Source: Terrimonas sp. (GTDB lineage: Bacteria > Bacteroidota > Bacteroidia > Chitinophagales > Chitinophagaceae). Taken from it: a stretch of DNA of 64,000 nt. Position 1 is the first letter of the stretch. The number at the start of each line of letters is the position of its first letter. The stretch is from NCBI RefSeq assembly GCF_003075435.1, contig NZ_QCZJ01000005.1:62001-126000 (forward strand), written 5' to 3'. Shown here in pieces: positions 56,126-64,000 of this stretch. Below the pieces are notes generated by a model that was not told the origin of the DNA, searched no databases, and saw only the letters and a program-made list of their open reading frames with translations. The position numbers were made by a program, and so were the translations under genes.

Positions 56126-57046
56126 ATGCAAAACAATACACCGTATATAGCATATAGCCCTGTTTATGCACATCCATTACCTGAGGGACACAGGTTTCCT
56201 ATGCTTAAGTATGAACTTATTCCACAGCAATTATTACATGAGGGAACAATAGCTGCAGATAATCTTTTTGTTCCAGGACTTTGTGACGATGATATTATTC
56301 TGTTAACACATACCAGTGAATATCTCCTGAAGCTGAAGGAGCAGGCGCTAACGGTAAGAGACCAAAGGGCAATCGGGTTTTCACAATCTCCTTTACTTAC
56401 AAATCGTGAGCTTATTATTACAAAGGGCACCATTGATTGTTGCAATATTGCAATGGAGAAAGGGGTAGCGTTAAATGTTGCCGGCGGCACACATCATGCA
56501 TTTACAAGCAGGGGAGAGGGCTTTTGTTTGCTGAATGATTTTGCTGTTGCGGCTAATCACCTGCTTGCTCAGCATACGGCTAAAAAAATCCTTATTATAG
56601 ATCTTGATGTTCACCAGGGAAATGGTACTGCCAGCATTTTTCAGCACGAAAACCGGGTGTTTACCTTTAGCATGCATGGAGCGCATAACTATCCTTTTCA
56701 AAAAGAACAAAGTGATCTTGATATCGGGCTTAAAGACGGAACTGATGACCAGGTATACCTTCCATTACTTGAGCAAAGACTTAAAAAGCTTTTGAACGAA
56801 GTAAAACCTGACTTCGTTTTTTACCAATCGGGCGTTGATGTATTAGAAACAGATAAGTTCGGCAAACTGAAACTTACACTCCGGGGTTGCAAACAAAGAG
56901 ATGAAATCGTTTTTTCTGCCTTAAAGGTTTTGCAAATTCCCTGTGTTGTAGCTATGGGTGGCGGATATTCCCCGGATGTTAAAATAGTTATGGAAGCACA
57001 TTGTAATACATTTCGTTCAGCTAAAGAGATTTATGAACTGGATTAA
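56126..57046 (+). CDS. Histone deacetylase family protein (class IV-like)
   Basis: A 306-residue zinc deacetylase. Motifs seen are the catalytic pair in VAGGTHHAF, the zinc ligands in IIDLDVHQGNGT and the Asp in YQSGVDVLETD, and the C-terminal MGGGYSP. Length and motifs match HDAC11-like bacterial proteins. Possible substrates are acetyl-lysine proteins or acetylpolyamines. Confidence 0.9.
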   Translation: MQNNTPYIAYSPVYAHPLPEGHRFPMLKYELIPQQLLHEGTIAADNLFVPGLCDDDIILLTHTSEYLLKLKEQALTVRDQRAIGFSQSPLLTNRELIITKGTIDCCNIAMEKGVALNVAGGTHHAFTSRGEGFCLLNDFAVAANHLLAQHTAKKILIIDLDVHQGNGTASIFQHENRVFTFSMHGAHNYPFQKEQSDLDIGLKDGTDDQVYLPLLEQRLKKLLNEVKPDFVFYQSGVDVLETDKFGKLKLTLRGCKQRDEIVFSALKVLQIPCVVAMGGGYSPDVKIVMEAHCNTFRSAKEIYELD

Positions 57047-57298
57047 ATATTGTTGCTGCACATAGTTTTTACAATACTCCGGAGCGTTGAAACATATCCT
57101 GCCCAGGATTTATTATGATAGATGAAGGCCTCTGCTGATAGATTTAATATTGCCTGTAATATTTTCCCCGGTTTCTACAGGATTGGTATAATTTTCATCA
57201 ATTCACAGCACTGCATACACATTTCAAGGGTAAATCCTATTAATGGCAACATTATTGGTTTGATGATCTATATTATTATTAAATCTAAATCTTTTATT

Positions 57299-57478
57299 AT
57301 GAAATTTCTTATGTTGTTTTTGTTTGTAGGTTTTTTGACAATCTCTTGTAATAATACACCAGATAATACAGATATGAGTGCGGATAGTACAAATGTATCG
57401 CCTGCACCTGCAGATACAACGGTAACCGATCCTGTTACACGTACAGACAGCACACAAAAAGCAGATACCATTAAATAA
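57299..57478 (+). CDS. Small Thr/Asp-rich lipoprotein
   Basis: A 59-residue lipoprotein starting at the ATG 57299 (MKFLMLFLFVGFLTISCNN). After the lipid Cys the protein is a disordered Asp/Thr/Ser/Pro tail. It precedes the copper-storage-like gene by 6 bases and so is probably cotranslated with it; a role in metal supply or only in anchoring is not known. Confidence 0.75.
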   Translation: MKFLMLFLFVGFLTISCNNTPDNTDMSADSTNVSPAPADTTVTDPVTRTDSTQKADTIK

Positions 57479-57484
57479 TTTTTT

Positions 57485-57814
57485 ATGGATAATAATTTTA
57501 AAGATTGCATTGATCAATGCCTGCAATGCATATCAGTTTGTAATGCATGTGCAATTGCGTGTTTAAATGAAACGCATATTGGCCATTTGCGCAAATGCAT
57601 ATCGCTCGATCTTGAATGTGCGGAAGTTTGCAGCGCTGCCGCTGCTGTTATGAGCATGAATGGGGTAATATCAAAAAAGCTTTGTGCTGTATGCGCAGAT
57701 ATTTGCGATCAATGTGCAGCAGAATGCAGTAAACATAAAGATATGGGGCATTGTGCAGCATGTGCTGAAACATGCGCCGCATGTGCCGCAGCATGCAGAA
57801 AGACGGCAGCTTAG
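57485..57814 (+). CDS. Four-helix-bundle copper-storage protein (Csp/DUF326)
   Basis: A 109-residue Cys-rich protein with 19 cysteines in C-x3-C, C-x2-C and C-x3-C spacing along helices (CIDQCLQCISVCNACAIAC at the start and AACAETCAACAAAC at the end), plus conserved His residues. This is the hallmark of Csp proteins, in which the cysteines face the bundle core and bind many Cu(I) ions. There is no signal peptide, so it is a cytosolic Csp3-type copper store. Its stop overlaps the convergent neighbour's stop. Confidence 0.92.
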   Translation: MDNNFKDCIDQCLQCISVCNACAIACLNETHIGHLRKCISLDLECAEVCSAAAAVMSMNGVISKKLCAVCADICDQCAAECSKHKDMGHCAACAETCAACAAACRKTAA

Positions 57815-58128
57815 GGATTGTTTTTTTGTAACCACCAGCTGTCTAACAACTCCTTCCTCGAAACATTGAGGGTGGAGTTGTTTTTATTGGTTAAAACAAT
57901 ATGCGCTCCATTTGATACATCAATGCCGCTTATACTGTAGACTTCATTTATCCTGTTACTATTTTCCTCAACCGGTTCATCTGTCACCTCATTGCTTATA
58001 TTGCCGGGATAAGCAGGAGCTACTTCGTCGCCGATATGTAACTCAGAAAAATTATCTTCTATAATCTTTAGCCACTTTCTTTTCTCCTGCGGGCAAAGCT
58101 GTGTTGATTTATTTTCTGCTATTTTCAT
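57811..58128 (-). CDS. Small protein of unknown function
   Basis: A 105-residue soluble protein (MKIAENKSTQLCPQEKRKWL onward), with an acidic middle and a beta-rich C-terminal half (YSISGIDVSNGAHIVLTN). I recognise no family. It is convergent with the copper-storage gene and overlaps it by 4 bases. Confidence 0.5.
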   Translation of the reverse strand: MKIAENKSTQLCPQEKRKWLKIIEDNFSELHIGDEVAPAYPGNISNEVTDEPVEENSNRINEVYSISGIDVSNGAHIVLTNKNNSTLNVSRKELLDSWWLQKNNP

Positions 58129-58303
58129 AAGCCTGTATTTAGTTATTCATTTTTACATATAAAAATGTACCAAATACATCCCCTGAGAATCACCAAGCGC
58201 TAAGCAGATTGTTCCCCAGGTTGAGGAATAATGTATACTTAAGTATAATTTATTTGCGGGTTTTGAATAATCATTACCAGTTGCACAGCAGGGTTACAAA
58301 AAG

Positions 58304-59431
58304 CTATTTTACAGCAGTGGTGGCTACTGCGATTTTTGAATCTGCCGTGCCGTAGTATAAAAACCATTCATTGTTGAACCGAACTAATCCTTCAATAAAG
58401 CAAACATGATTAACCTGTCCTGAGATTTCATAAGGTTTATCAGGTTTTATAAAATAGTTATCGCACCTGTCAATCACTTTTAATGGATCATTCTTATCCA
58501 GCAAGATCTGTCCTGCGGCATAAGTGCCTTCTGCTAAAGATCTATCCCCGGATACCGGGCTGTTCCTGCTGTTATAGAGAAATACAATACCTGCATTGGT
58601 AACCAGGGCCGGCGGACCCGGTTCAACCAGCTGACTATCGAATTTCCCCGGTCTTGGGCCAAATACAATTTTAAACGCTTCATAATTCCTGAGCGTATCA
58701 TATTGTTTTTTAGCGGGGTCGGTTTCTGGTAATGGCGTCCAGTCTATAAGATTATCAGAAGTGGCAGCATAGATATTTGATTCGCCCCAGTACATCCAGT
58801 ATTTGCCGTTTATTTTCGCGGCAACAATTTTTCCGTTTTTTATCTCACAAACTATTGAACCTGCTTTAGACCAATAGTTGATATACTTACCATTTTCCGC
58901 ATTTTTGAAAACAGAACCATGCTTTGTCCATTTTTTCAGGTCGGTGGAAGAAGCAATGAACAGCCTTGCTGTTGTGCCATCGTAAGCTGTATAGGTCATA
59001 TAGCAGGTGCCTTTGTCATCCTGCACTATTCTTGGATCTTCAACGCCGCCTTCGTTCTCATATTTCAGCATTGCATCATTATCAGGAAACAATACCGGCT
59101 GTTTGGATGTTGTAAAATGTAGTCCGTCTGTACTAACAGCCAGGCCTATACGTGATGTGCCTGCATATTTCTTCACCGTATCTTCCGCCCTGTACAGCAA
59201 ATGAATTTTCCCGTTTCGTACAATTGCGGCAGGGTTATATACATCCTGTGCTTCCCAACCGATATTTCTTTTTAATACCGGGTCAAAAAAAATAGTTGTT
59301 TTGGGTGTAAGGCAGGGATTAACATTATCCTGTTTTACAAATGGTCCCAGCATCCAGGGTTTTTCCTGTGCATTTACCCGGGATGTAGAAAATATAGCGG
59401 CAATTGTTAGTAGTAATGCAATCGACTTCAT
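58304..59431 (-). CDS. Exported glycoside hydrolase family 130 (mannosidase/phosphorylase-like)
   Basis: A 375-residue five-bladed beta-propeller enzyme with a signal peptide (about 1-21, ending RVNAQ). Motifs seen are NPAAIVRNGKIHLLYRAED, GGVEDPRIVQ, WGESNIYAATS, VEPGPPAL and the end YYGTADSKIAVA. This set fits GH130. Exported members are beta-mannosidases rather than phosphorylases, so hydrolysis outside the cytoplasm is likely. It is divergent from a LacI regulator with an operator-like site between them. Confidence 0.85.
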   Translation of the reverse strand: MKSIALLLTIAAIFSTSRVNAQEKPWMLGPFVKQDNVNPCLTPKTTIFFDPVLKRNIGWEAQDVYNPAAIVRNGKIHLLYRAEDTVKKYAGTSRIGLAVSTDGLHFTTSKQPVLFPDNDAMLKYENEGGVEDPRIVQDDKGTCYMTYTAYDGTTARLFIASSTDLKKWTKHGSVFKNAENGKYINYWSKAGSIVCEIKNGKIVAAKINGKYWMYWGESNIYAATSDNLIDWTPLPETDPAKKQYDTLRNYEAFKIVFGPRPGKFDSQLVEPGPPALVTNAGIVFLYNSRNSPVSGDRSLAEGTYAAGQILLDKNDPLKVIDRCDNYFIKPDKPYEISGQVNHVCFIEGLVRFNNEWFLYYGTADSKIAVATTAVK

Positions 59432-59702
59432 ACATATAATGACTAAAAACTTTGAAGGAGGCTTAGGTAAAAATAGCTATATAAGTTTGAATATGTATCG
59501 GGCTTATTAGGGCTAATACTCACCATCGCCATAATGCGGATAGGTAAGAGGAACGTAGCTACGAACAGATCAAGTATGATCATAGGGGAGAAGTAATGGC
59601 GGGAAAGCGCTGTTATGAAAGCTTTTTCTCATAAAATTTGGTTTATTCAAATAAAGACCGTTATTTTACTTAACCGATTAAGCAATTAAAGCGCCATATG
59701 AA
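59432..59702. other. Divergent regulatory region between GH130 and lacI
   Basis: These 271 bases hold both promoters and the LacI-type site at 59669. The rest shows no gene. Confidence 0.5.
59669..59682. promoter_or_regulatory. LacI-type operator before the second lacI gene
   Basis: cttaaccgattaag is a CG-centred near-palindrome with 12 of 14 symmetric positions, 21 bases before the start codon. It matches the sites downstream of the same gene. Confidence 0.6.
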
Positions 59703-60716
59703 GTGAAAACTTCTTTAAAAGATATTGCAGATTCTTTAAAATTGTCCAAGACGACTATTTCCTGGGTATTATCCGGTATGGGTGATGAAAAAGGGATTAG
59801 TAAGAAAACGCAGGAGCGTGTATTAAAATATGCACGGGATCTTAATTACGAACCAAATTTGCTGGCACGTGGTTTAAACACCGGGGTATCGGGGACCATT
59901 GGTTTGATTCTGCCATCTATTTCAGACTCCTTTTATTCCAGGGTTGCACGCGAAGTGGAATCAGCATCGGAAAAAAACGGGTATTCCATGATGATTGGAA
60001 GCTCTCATTCCGAGGTAGAAAAAGAAGACCGGATGATTCGCTTATTTAAGGGTAAGCAGGTAGACGGTATAATATTAGCTCCCACCAAAATTTCCAAAAA
60101 AGAAACTGAAAGATTAATAGAAGAAGGGTTTCCCTTTGTTTTATTTGACCGTTATTTTCATGATCTGGATACCAATTACGTAATTATCGATAACGAGGAA
60201 AGCAGCTACAAGCTTGTATCTCATCTGCTGCATAAAGGATTCCGGAAAATAGCTATTATTACTACTAACCCGCATTTGCGTACCTTAAATATGCGTAGAG
60301 AAGGTTATGCGCGGGCTATGATGGAATCAGGGGTGCAGGTTGATTTTAATCTTTATGGAGAAGTAGCTTATGTGAATTACGAAAAAAACCTGTTTAAAGT
60401 GCTGGACCAGATATTTGAAAACGTTCCGGATGTTGACGGTTTCTTTTTTACAACACATATACTGGCCCTGGAGGCATTCAATTATTTTTTTGAACGGGGA
60501 ATTGATATAAATAATGGGAAGTATGGACTGGCCTGCATACATGGAGTACCATCGTTTAAAGTGCTTGCCCCAAAAATGAATATCGCCTGGATGCCAATAG
60601 AAGAGATTGGAAAAAATACGGTGCGTATGTTGGTAAATGCCATCAACGCTAAAATGAGTAAGAAAAAAATTGCGACAGAAGGTTTGGTGTTGTCTTGTGA
60701 GCTGAGTTTACAGTGA
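59703..60716 (+). CDS. LacI/GalR family transcriptional regulator (GTG start)
   Basis: A 337-residue regulator with the HTH LKDIADSLKLSKTTISWVLS (residues 5-24), hinge ARDLNYEPNLLARGL and a sensor domain (TIGLILPSISDSFYSRVARE onward). The start is the GTG at 59703; the ATG just upstream runs into a stop. CG-centred palindromes lie both before it and in front of the downstream susC, so it probably controls itself, GH130 and the receptor locus. Confidence 0.92.
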   Translation: MKTSLKDIADSLKLSKTTISWVLSGMGDEKGISKKTQERVLKYARDLNYEPNLLARGLNTGVSGTIGLILPSISDSFYSRVAREVESASEKNGYSMMIGSSHSEVEKEDRMIRLFKGKQVDGIILAPTKISKKETERLIEEGFPFVLFDRYFHDLDTNYVIIDNEESSYKLVSHLLHKGFRKIAIITTNPHLRTLNMRREGYARAMMESGVQVDFNLYGEVAYVNYEKNLFKVLDQIFENVPDVDGFFFTTHILALEAFNYFFERGIDINNGKYGLACIHGVPSFKVLAPKMNIAWMPIEEIGKNTVRMLVNAINAKMSKKKIATEGLVLSCELSLQ

Positions 60717-61075
60717 GGAATATTTTTTTCTAAAATTACTTAACCGTTAAAGTAATTTATTGTTTATATAATTGATTGACATCTAATGTATTTTAAACGA
60801 TTGCTATATGAATATTGCCTGCACATATAACTTAATCGATTTAGTAGTGTTTGTACTAACTAATCCGCTGAAAAAGTGGCTGTTATTCATTTTTCCGGGA
60901 ATCATGCTCATCCTTCTGCTTTTAATACAGGCTTTACCGCCTCATATACCGGTAATTATGATAACCGGTTAATACAACAACTGTCATTATTTACCAGGAT
61001 AAAAATTTCCCTGCAGCACATCACTCATCAATATACTTTCTAAAACCTAAACAACAATCATCAAATCTCTTATTT
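60717..61075. promoter_or_regulatory. Regulatory spacer between lacI and susC with operator-like palindromes
   Basis: At 60733-60758 there is an extended palindrome (core cttaaccgttaaag, 22 of 26 symmetric positions), at 60830-60845 a second site (acttaatcgatttagt), and near 60791 a half-site (ttttaaacgatt). A hairpin (accggt ... accggt) is at 60948-60969. No clear gene is present. These sites probably bind the LacI protein encoded just upstream. Confidence 0.6.
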
Positions 61076-64000
61076 ATGCGTAAGAACAAAAGGCATTTGA
61101 AGTGGACATTTGTCTGTGTAATGTTACTGTATATACTTACCGGGGTTTCCATTGCCCAGGTCAATCCGGATAAAACCATCCAGGTTTCCGGAAAAGTAAC
61201 AAATGAACAGGGAAATCCTGTGGAAGCAGTTTCTGTTGTAGACCAGAAAACAAAAAAAGGTGTACAAACCGACGCAGGTGGAAACTTTAGTATTACAACA
61301 ACCACTAATGGTTCTTTAGCCATTTCTGCTGTTGGCTATGCTGATCAGGTTGTGGCGGTAAAAGGCTTATCAGGCATTGATATTGTATTAAAAAGCAATG
61401 TCAGCACTTTAAGCGATGTGGTAGTGGTAGGTTATGGACAACAGCGTGCAGCTACTGTAACCGGAGCGGTATCGCAAATTAAGTCAGACAAAATTACCGT
61501 AGCTCCAATTGCTAATGTAACCAATGCTTTAGCCGGTCAATTGCCAGGTTTAATATCAAAACAGGTATCCGGTATTCCGGGCTCTGATGATGCCAGTTTA
61601 AATATTCGCGGTTTTGGAAATCCTTTGGTAATTGTTGATGGTATTGAAACCAGCCTGAGTAATCTTGACGCTAACCAGATTGAAACAGTATCCATTCTTA
61701 AAGATGGTGCTGCTTCTATTTTTGGAGCGCGGGCAGGTAATGGCGTTATTTTGATTACTACCAAACGCGGTAAAAATTCAAAACCAACACTTACGGTTAA
61801 CAGTTCTTATACATTACAGGGGTCAACCAGGGTTATCAAACCTGGTACTTCAGCTGAACGTGCGCAATATGAAGTGGATAAGTGGTTAAACTCAGGTAAG
61901 CCTGCAGACCAGGTGCCATTTACGGCTGAAGAAATTCAGAAATTTAAAGATGGTACAGATCCTAAGTATTTAAATACAGATTGGTTTAATGCATCTATCC
62001 GAAAATTCGCTCCCCAGCAAAATCATAATCTTTCAGTATCCGGTGGTAATGAAAGAATAAAATATTATGGCTATTTCGGTGCCAATAAGCAGGAAACTAT
62101 TTTGAAAAAGAATGGCGGGCACTATGACCGGTATAATTTCCAGGTGAATATGGATGCCAAAGTAACAGACCAGCTTTCTGCTGCGATGGATGTTCAGTAT
62201 TTTAAAGAACAACGCTACTTTCCATCAGGTGCGGATGGTGTGGGCACCAATAATAATTTCTGGCGCGACCTGATTTATGCTGCTGATCCTTCGTATGCAT
62301 TAACATTACCTGATGAAACAATTATGGCTTATGCAGGTATTCCTTATGGAAGCCCGGTATGGGCTACCAATTCAGATTTAAGTGGTTATTCTGATCTTAA
62401 CAGGAACGTTACACAGTTTAAAGGAGAGTTGAAATACGATGTTGCACAGGTGCCGGGGTTAAATGCAAAAGGTACTGTTATTTACAGGTCAACTTCAGCT
62501 GATAATAAAGTAGCAAAAAACCAGGCAAAATTTTATACGTATAATGCGGATAATGATGAGTATACTTATGTGCGTAGCTCACAAGATCCCATGACGCTAA
62601 GCCGCTCTTCCGGCACAGATACCAAACTGGTTCAGCAGTATTCTTTAAACTATAATAAGTCTTTTAGTGGTTTGCACAGGGTTACGGGTATGTTTATGTA
62701 TGAGTATATACATGAAAAAGGGCAGTCATTTAGTGCATCACGCGGCGGTTACCAGTCAATGGCGCTTGAAGAACTATTTTCAGGAGATCCTACAACCGCT
62801 GCCAATAATTCATCAAGTTATGCTAATGGAAGAATATCATGGATTGGCCGGTTAAATTACAGTTATGACGACCGGTATATGCTGGAAACAATTTTGAGAG
62901 CTGATGCATCTTCCCGGTTTTCAAAAGCAAACCGTTGGGGATATTTTCCAAGCATATCATTAGGATGGAATATAGCCAGGGAAAAGTTTATGGAGCCTGT
63001 GGATATGTTTGACATATTGAAACTACGCGCAAGCTATGGCTCATCCGGCTACGATGCCGTAGCTAATTTTGCATACCTCACCGGCTATGGGTATGATGGT
63101 ACTTATACCATTGGCGGTGATCTTGTTTCGGGGCTGATTCCTACAGGTTTGGCCAACCCTGATTTAACCTGGGAAAAAATGGCTATTTATAACGCCGGTG
63201 TTGATTTTTCATTATGGCGCAGTAAGCTCTATGGCGAAGTTGAATTTTTTCACCGCAGGCGTTTAGGAATTCCCGGAAGCCGCGTTAACTCACTGCCTTC
63301 ATCATTCGGTGCAACACTTCCTCTTGAAAACCTGAACAGCCAAAGTACACAGGGTATTGAATTAAGATTAGGTACCGTAGGTAAAATAGGTGAAGTTAAT
63401 TATGACATTGTTGGAAATATAGCTTATTCAAGATCGAAATGGATTTCTTATGATGAAGCAGCATATACAGATGAAGATCAGATGAGAATGTATAAAAATA
63501 GCGGGCGTTATACTGATCGTCGTTATGGTTATGTTTTTGATGGATTATTTACCAGCCAGGAAGACGTTGACAAATGGCCTTTAAGCTTCGAAGGTCTGAA
63601 CAATGACAACTCATCCCTTCGCCCCGGCGATGCAAAGTATAAGGATTTAAATGGTGATGGTGTGATCAACTGGCGCGATCAGACAGAAATAGGAAAGGGC
63701 TCAATGCCACACTGGACTTATGGTTTGAACCTCTCATTAAGGTATAAAAACTTCGATTTCTCCGCGCTGTTCCAGGGGGCTTTTGGCTATACCACTTATA
63801 TTGACCTTGAGGCAGCTCCTACAGCTGTATTCTATAGTAATTACTGGAACGATGGCGCAAACAATCGTGCTGATGTACTGATACCAAGACCTGCCGGTTC
63901 ATCAACCAATTGGTTATATTCTGATTACAGAAACCATAACACAACTTACCTGAGATTCAGAAACATGTCATTGGGTTACCAGGTGCCGGTTGCTTTATTA
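61076..64000 (+). CDS. SusC/RagA TonB-dependent receptor (cut by window end)
   Basis: The first 975 codons of a SusC-type receptor starting at the ATG 61076 (MRKNKRHLKWTFVCVMLLYI). A signal peptide ends near SIAQ, followed by a carboxypeptidase-regulatory domain (VSGKVTNEQGNPVEAVSV), the TonB box region (SDVVVVGYG), the plug (LNIRGFGNPLVIVDGI and IFGARAGNGVILITTK) and barrel strands to LGYQVPVALL, which is near the usual C-terminal end. Its susD partner should follow just outside the window. It shares control with the LacI gene and perhaps with GH130. Confidence 0.94.
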   Translation, partial: MRKNKRHLKWTFVCVMLLYILTGVSIAQVNPDKTIQVSGKVTNEQGNPVEAVSVVDQKTKKGVQTDAGGNFSITTTTNGSLAISAVGYADQVVAVKGLSGIDIVLKSNVSTLSDVVVVGYGQQRAATVTGAVSQIKSDKITVAPIANVTNALAGQLPGLISKQVSGIPGSDDASLNIRGFGNPLVIVDGIETSLSNLDANQIETVSILKDGAASIFGARAGNGVILITTKRGKNSKPTLTVNSSYTLQGSTRVIKPGTSAERAQYEVDKWLNSGKPADQVPFTAEEIQKFKDGTDPKYLNTDWFNASIRKFAPQQNHNLSVSGGNERIKYYGYFGANKQETILKKNGGHYDRYNFQVNMDAKVTDQLSAAMDVQYFKEQRYFPSGADGVGTNNNFWRDLIYAADPSYALTLPDETIMAYAGIPYGSPVWATNSDLSGYSDLNRNVTQFKGELKYDVAQVPGLNAKGTVIYRSTSADNKVAKNQAKFYTYNADNDEYTYVRSSQDPMTLSRSSGTDTKLVQQYSLNYNKSFSGLHRVTGMFMYEYIHEKGQSFSASRGGYQSMALEELFSGDPTTAANNSSSYANGRISWIGRLNYSYDDRYMLETILRADASSRFSKANRWGYFPSISLGWNIAREKFMEPVDMFDILKLRASYGSSGYDAVANFAYLTGYGYDGTYTIGGDLVSGLIPTGLANPDLTWEKMAIYNAGVDFSLWRSKLYGEVEFFHRRRLGIPGSRVNSLPSSFGATLPLENLNSQSTQGIELRLGTVGKIGEVNYDIVGNIAYSRSKWISYDEAAYTDEDQMRMYKNSGRYTDRRYGYVFDGLFTSQEDVDKWPLSFEGLNNDNSSLRPGDAKYKDLNGDGVINWRDQTEIGKGSMPHWTYGLNLSLRYKNFDFSALFQGAFGYTTYIDLEAAPTAVFYSNYWNDGANNRADVLIPRPAGSSTNWLYSDYRNHNTTYLRFRNMSLGYQVPVALL

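Noticed and set aside
60808-60972. A 54-codon hydrophobic reading frame (MNIACTYNLIDLVVFVL start) between lacI and susC
   Set aside because: It overlaps an operator-like palindrome, has no clear ribosome binding site and no recognisable family; more likely chance in an AT-rich regulatory region.

Overview
The window is chromosomal DNA of a Bacteroidota bacterium, most likely class Chitinophagia (family Chitinophagaceae is my best guess). The basis is two SusC/RagA TonB-dependent receptor loci, one with an adjacent SusD lipoprotein, a TTTG / TAnnTTTG promoter before rpsJ, lipoprotein signals ending in short hydrophobic-Ser/Ala-Cys boxes, a free-standing purS, and many GH and 'Bacteroidota-only' families. 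No tRNA, rRNA, CRISPR array, integrase or prophage was seen.

Layout. 0.2-8.9 kb: mixed housekeeping and envelope genes (GH5 glycosidase, thioredoxin, PglD/NeuD-like acyltransferase, beta-helix/PDZ protein, pepP, pssA, purS, rsmI). 9-19 kb: P-type ATPase, PepSY-like protein, M1 peptidase, cysteine desulfurase and a large lipoprotein joining SGNH, PVC-type dehydrogenase, HEAT and cupredoxin domains. 19-28.3 kb, minus strand: a REP-associated transposase, then a polysaccharide-utilization-type operon susC-susD-lipoprotein-Gfo/Idh/MocA-DUF1080 that has no classical glycosidase. 28.8-36.2 kb: a sugar-acid-like catabolic cluster (HPS/KGPDC-family aldolase or decarboxylase, MDR and SDR dehydrogenases) facing a LacI regulator over a perfect 16-bp operator, plus two MFS transporters and an O6-alkylguanine-DNA methyltransferase. 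36.4-40.5 kb: an accessory stretch with a 2-TM protein, a lipoprotein, an XRE/membrane-protein pair under an 18-bp palindrome, an array of short palindromes, a methyltransferase and an ORF6N gene with ORF6N relics. 40.6-53.4 kb: the S10-spc ribosomal protein cluster from rpsJ to rplO, then secY and map, all on the plus strand; it stops after map instead of continuing into infA-rpsM-rpoA. 53.5-58.1 kb: acyltransferase, BaiN-like flavoprotein, HDAC-family deacetylase, a small lipoprotein and a Cys-rich copper-storage protein. 58.3-64 kb: exported GH130 enzyme, LacI regulator with several operator-like palindromes, and a second susC that runs off the window.

How it fits together. The two LacI regulators each have CG-centred palindromes close by and probably control the neighbouring carbohydrate genes. 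The Gfo/Idh/MocA plus DUF1080 pair suggests an oxidise-then-cleave (3-keto) route for a glycoside imported by the SusCD pair. The most unusual DNA is the palindromes: several gene spacers hold repeat families, and two genes (the RAYT transposase and the ORF6N gene) carry strong palindromes inside their reading frames. In the ORF6N case three nearby copies show paired (compensatory) base changes.
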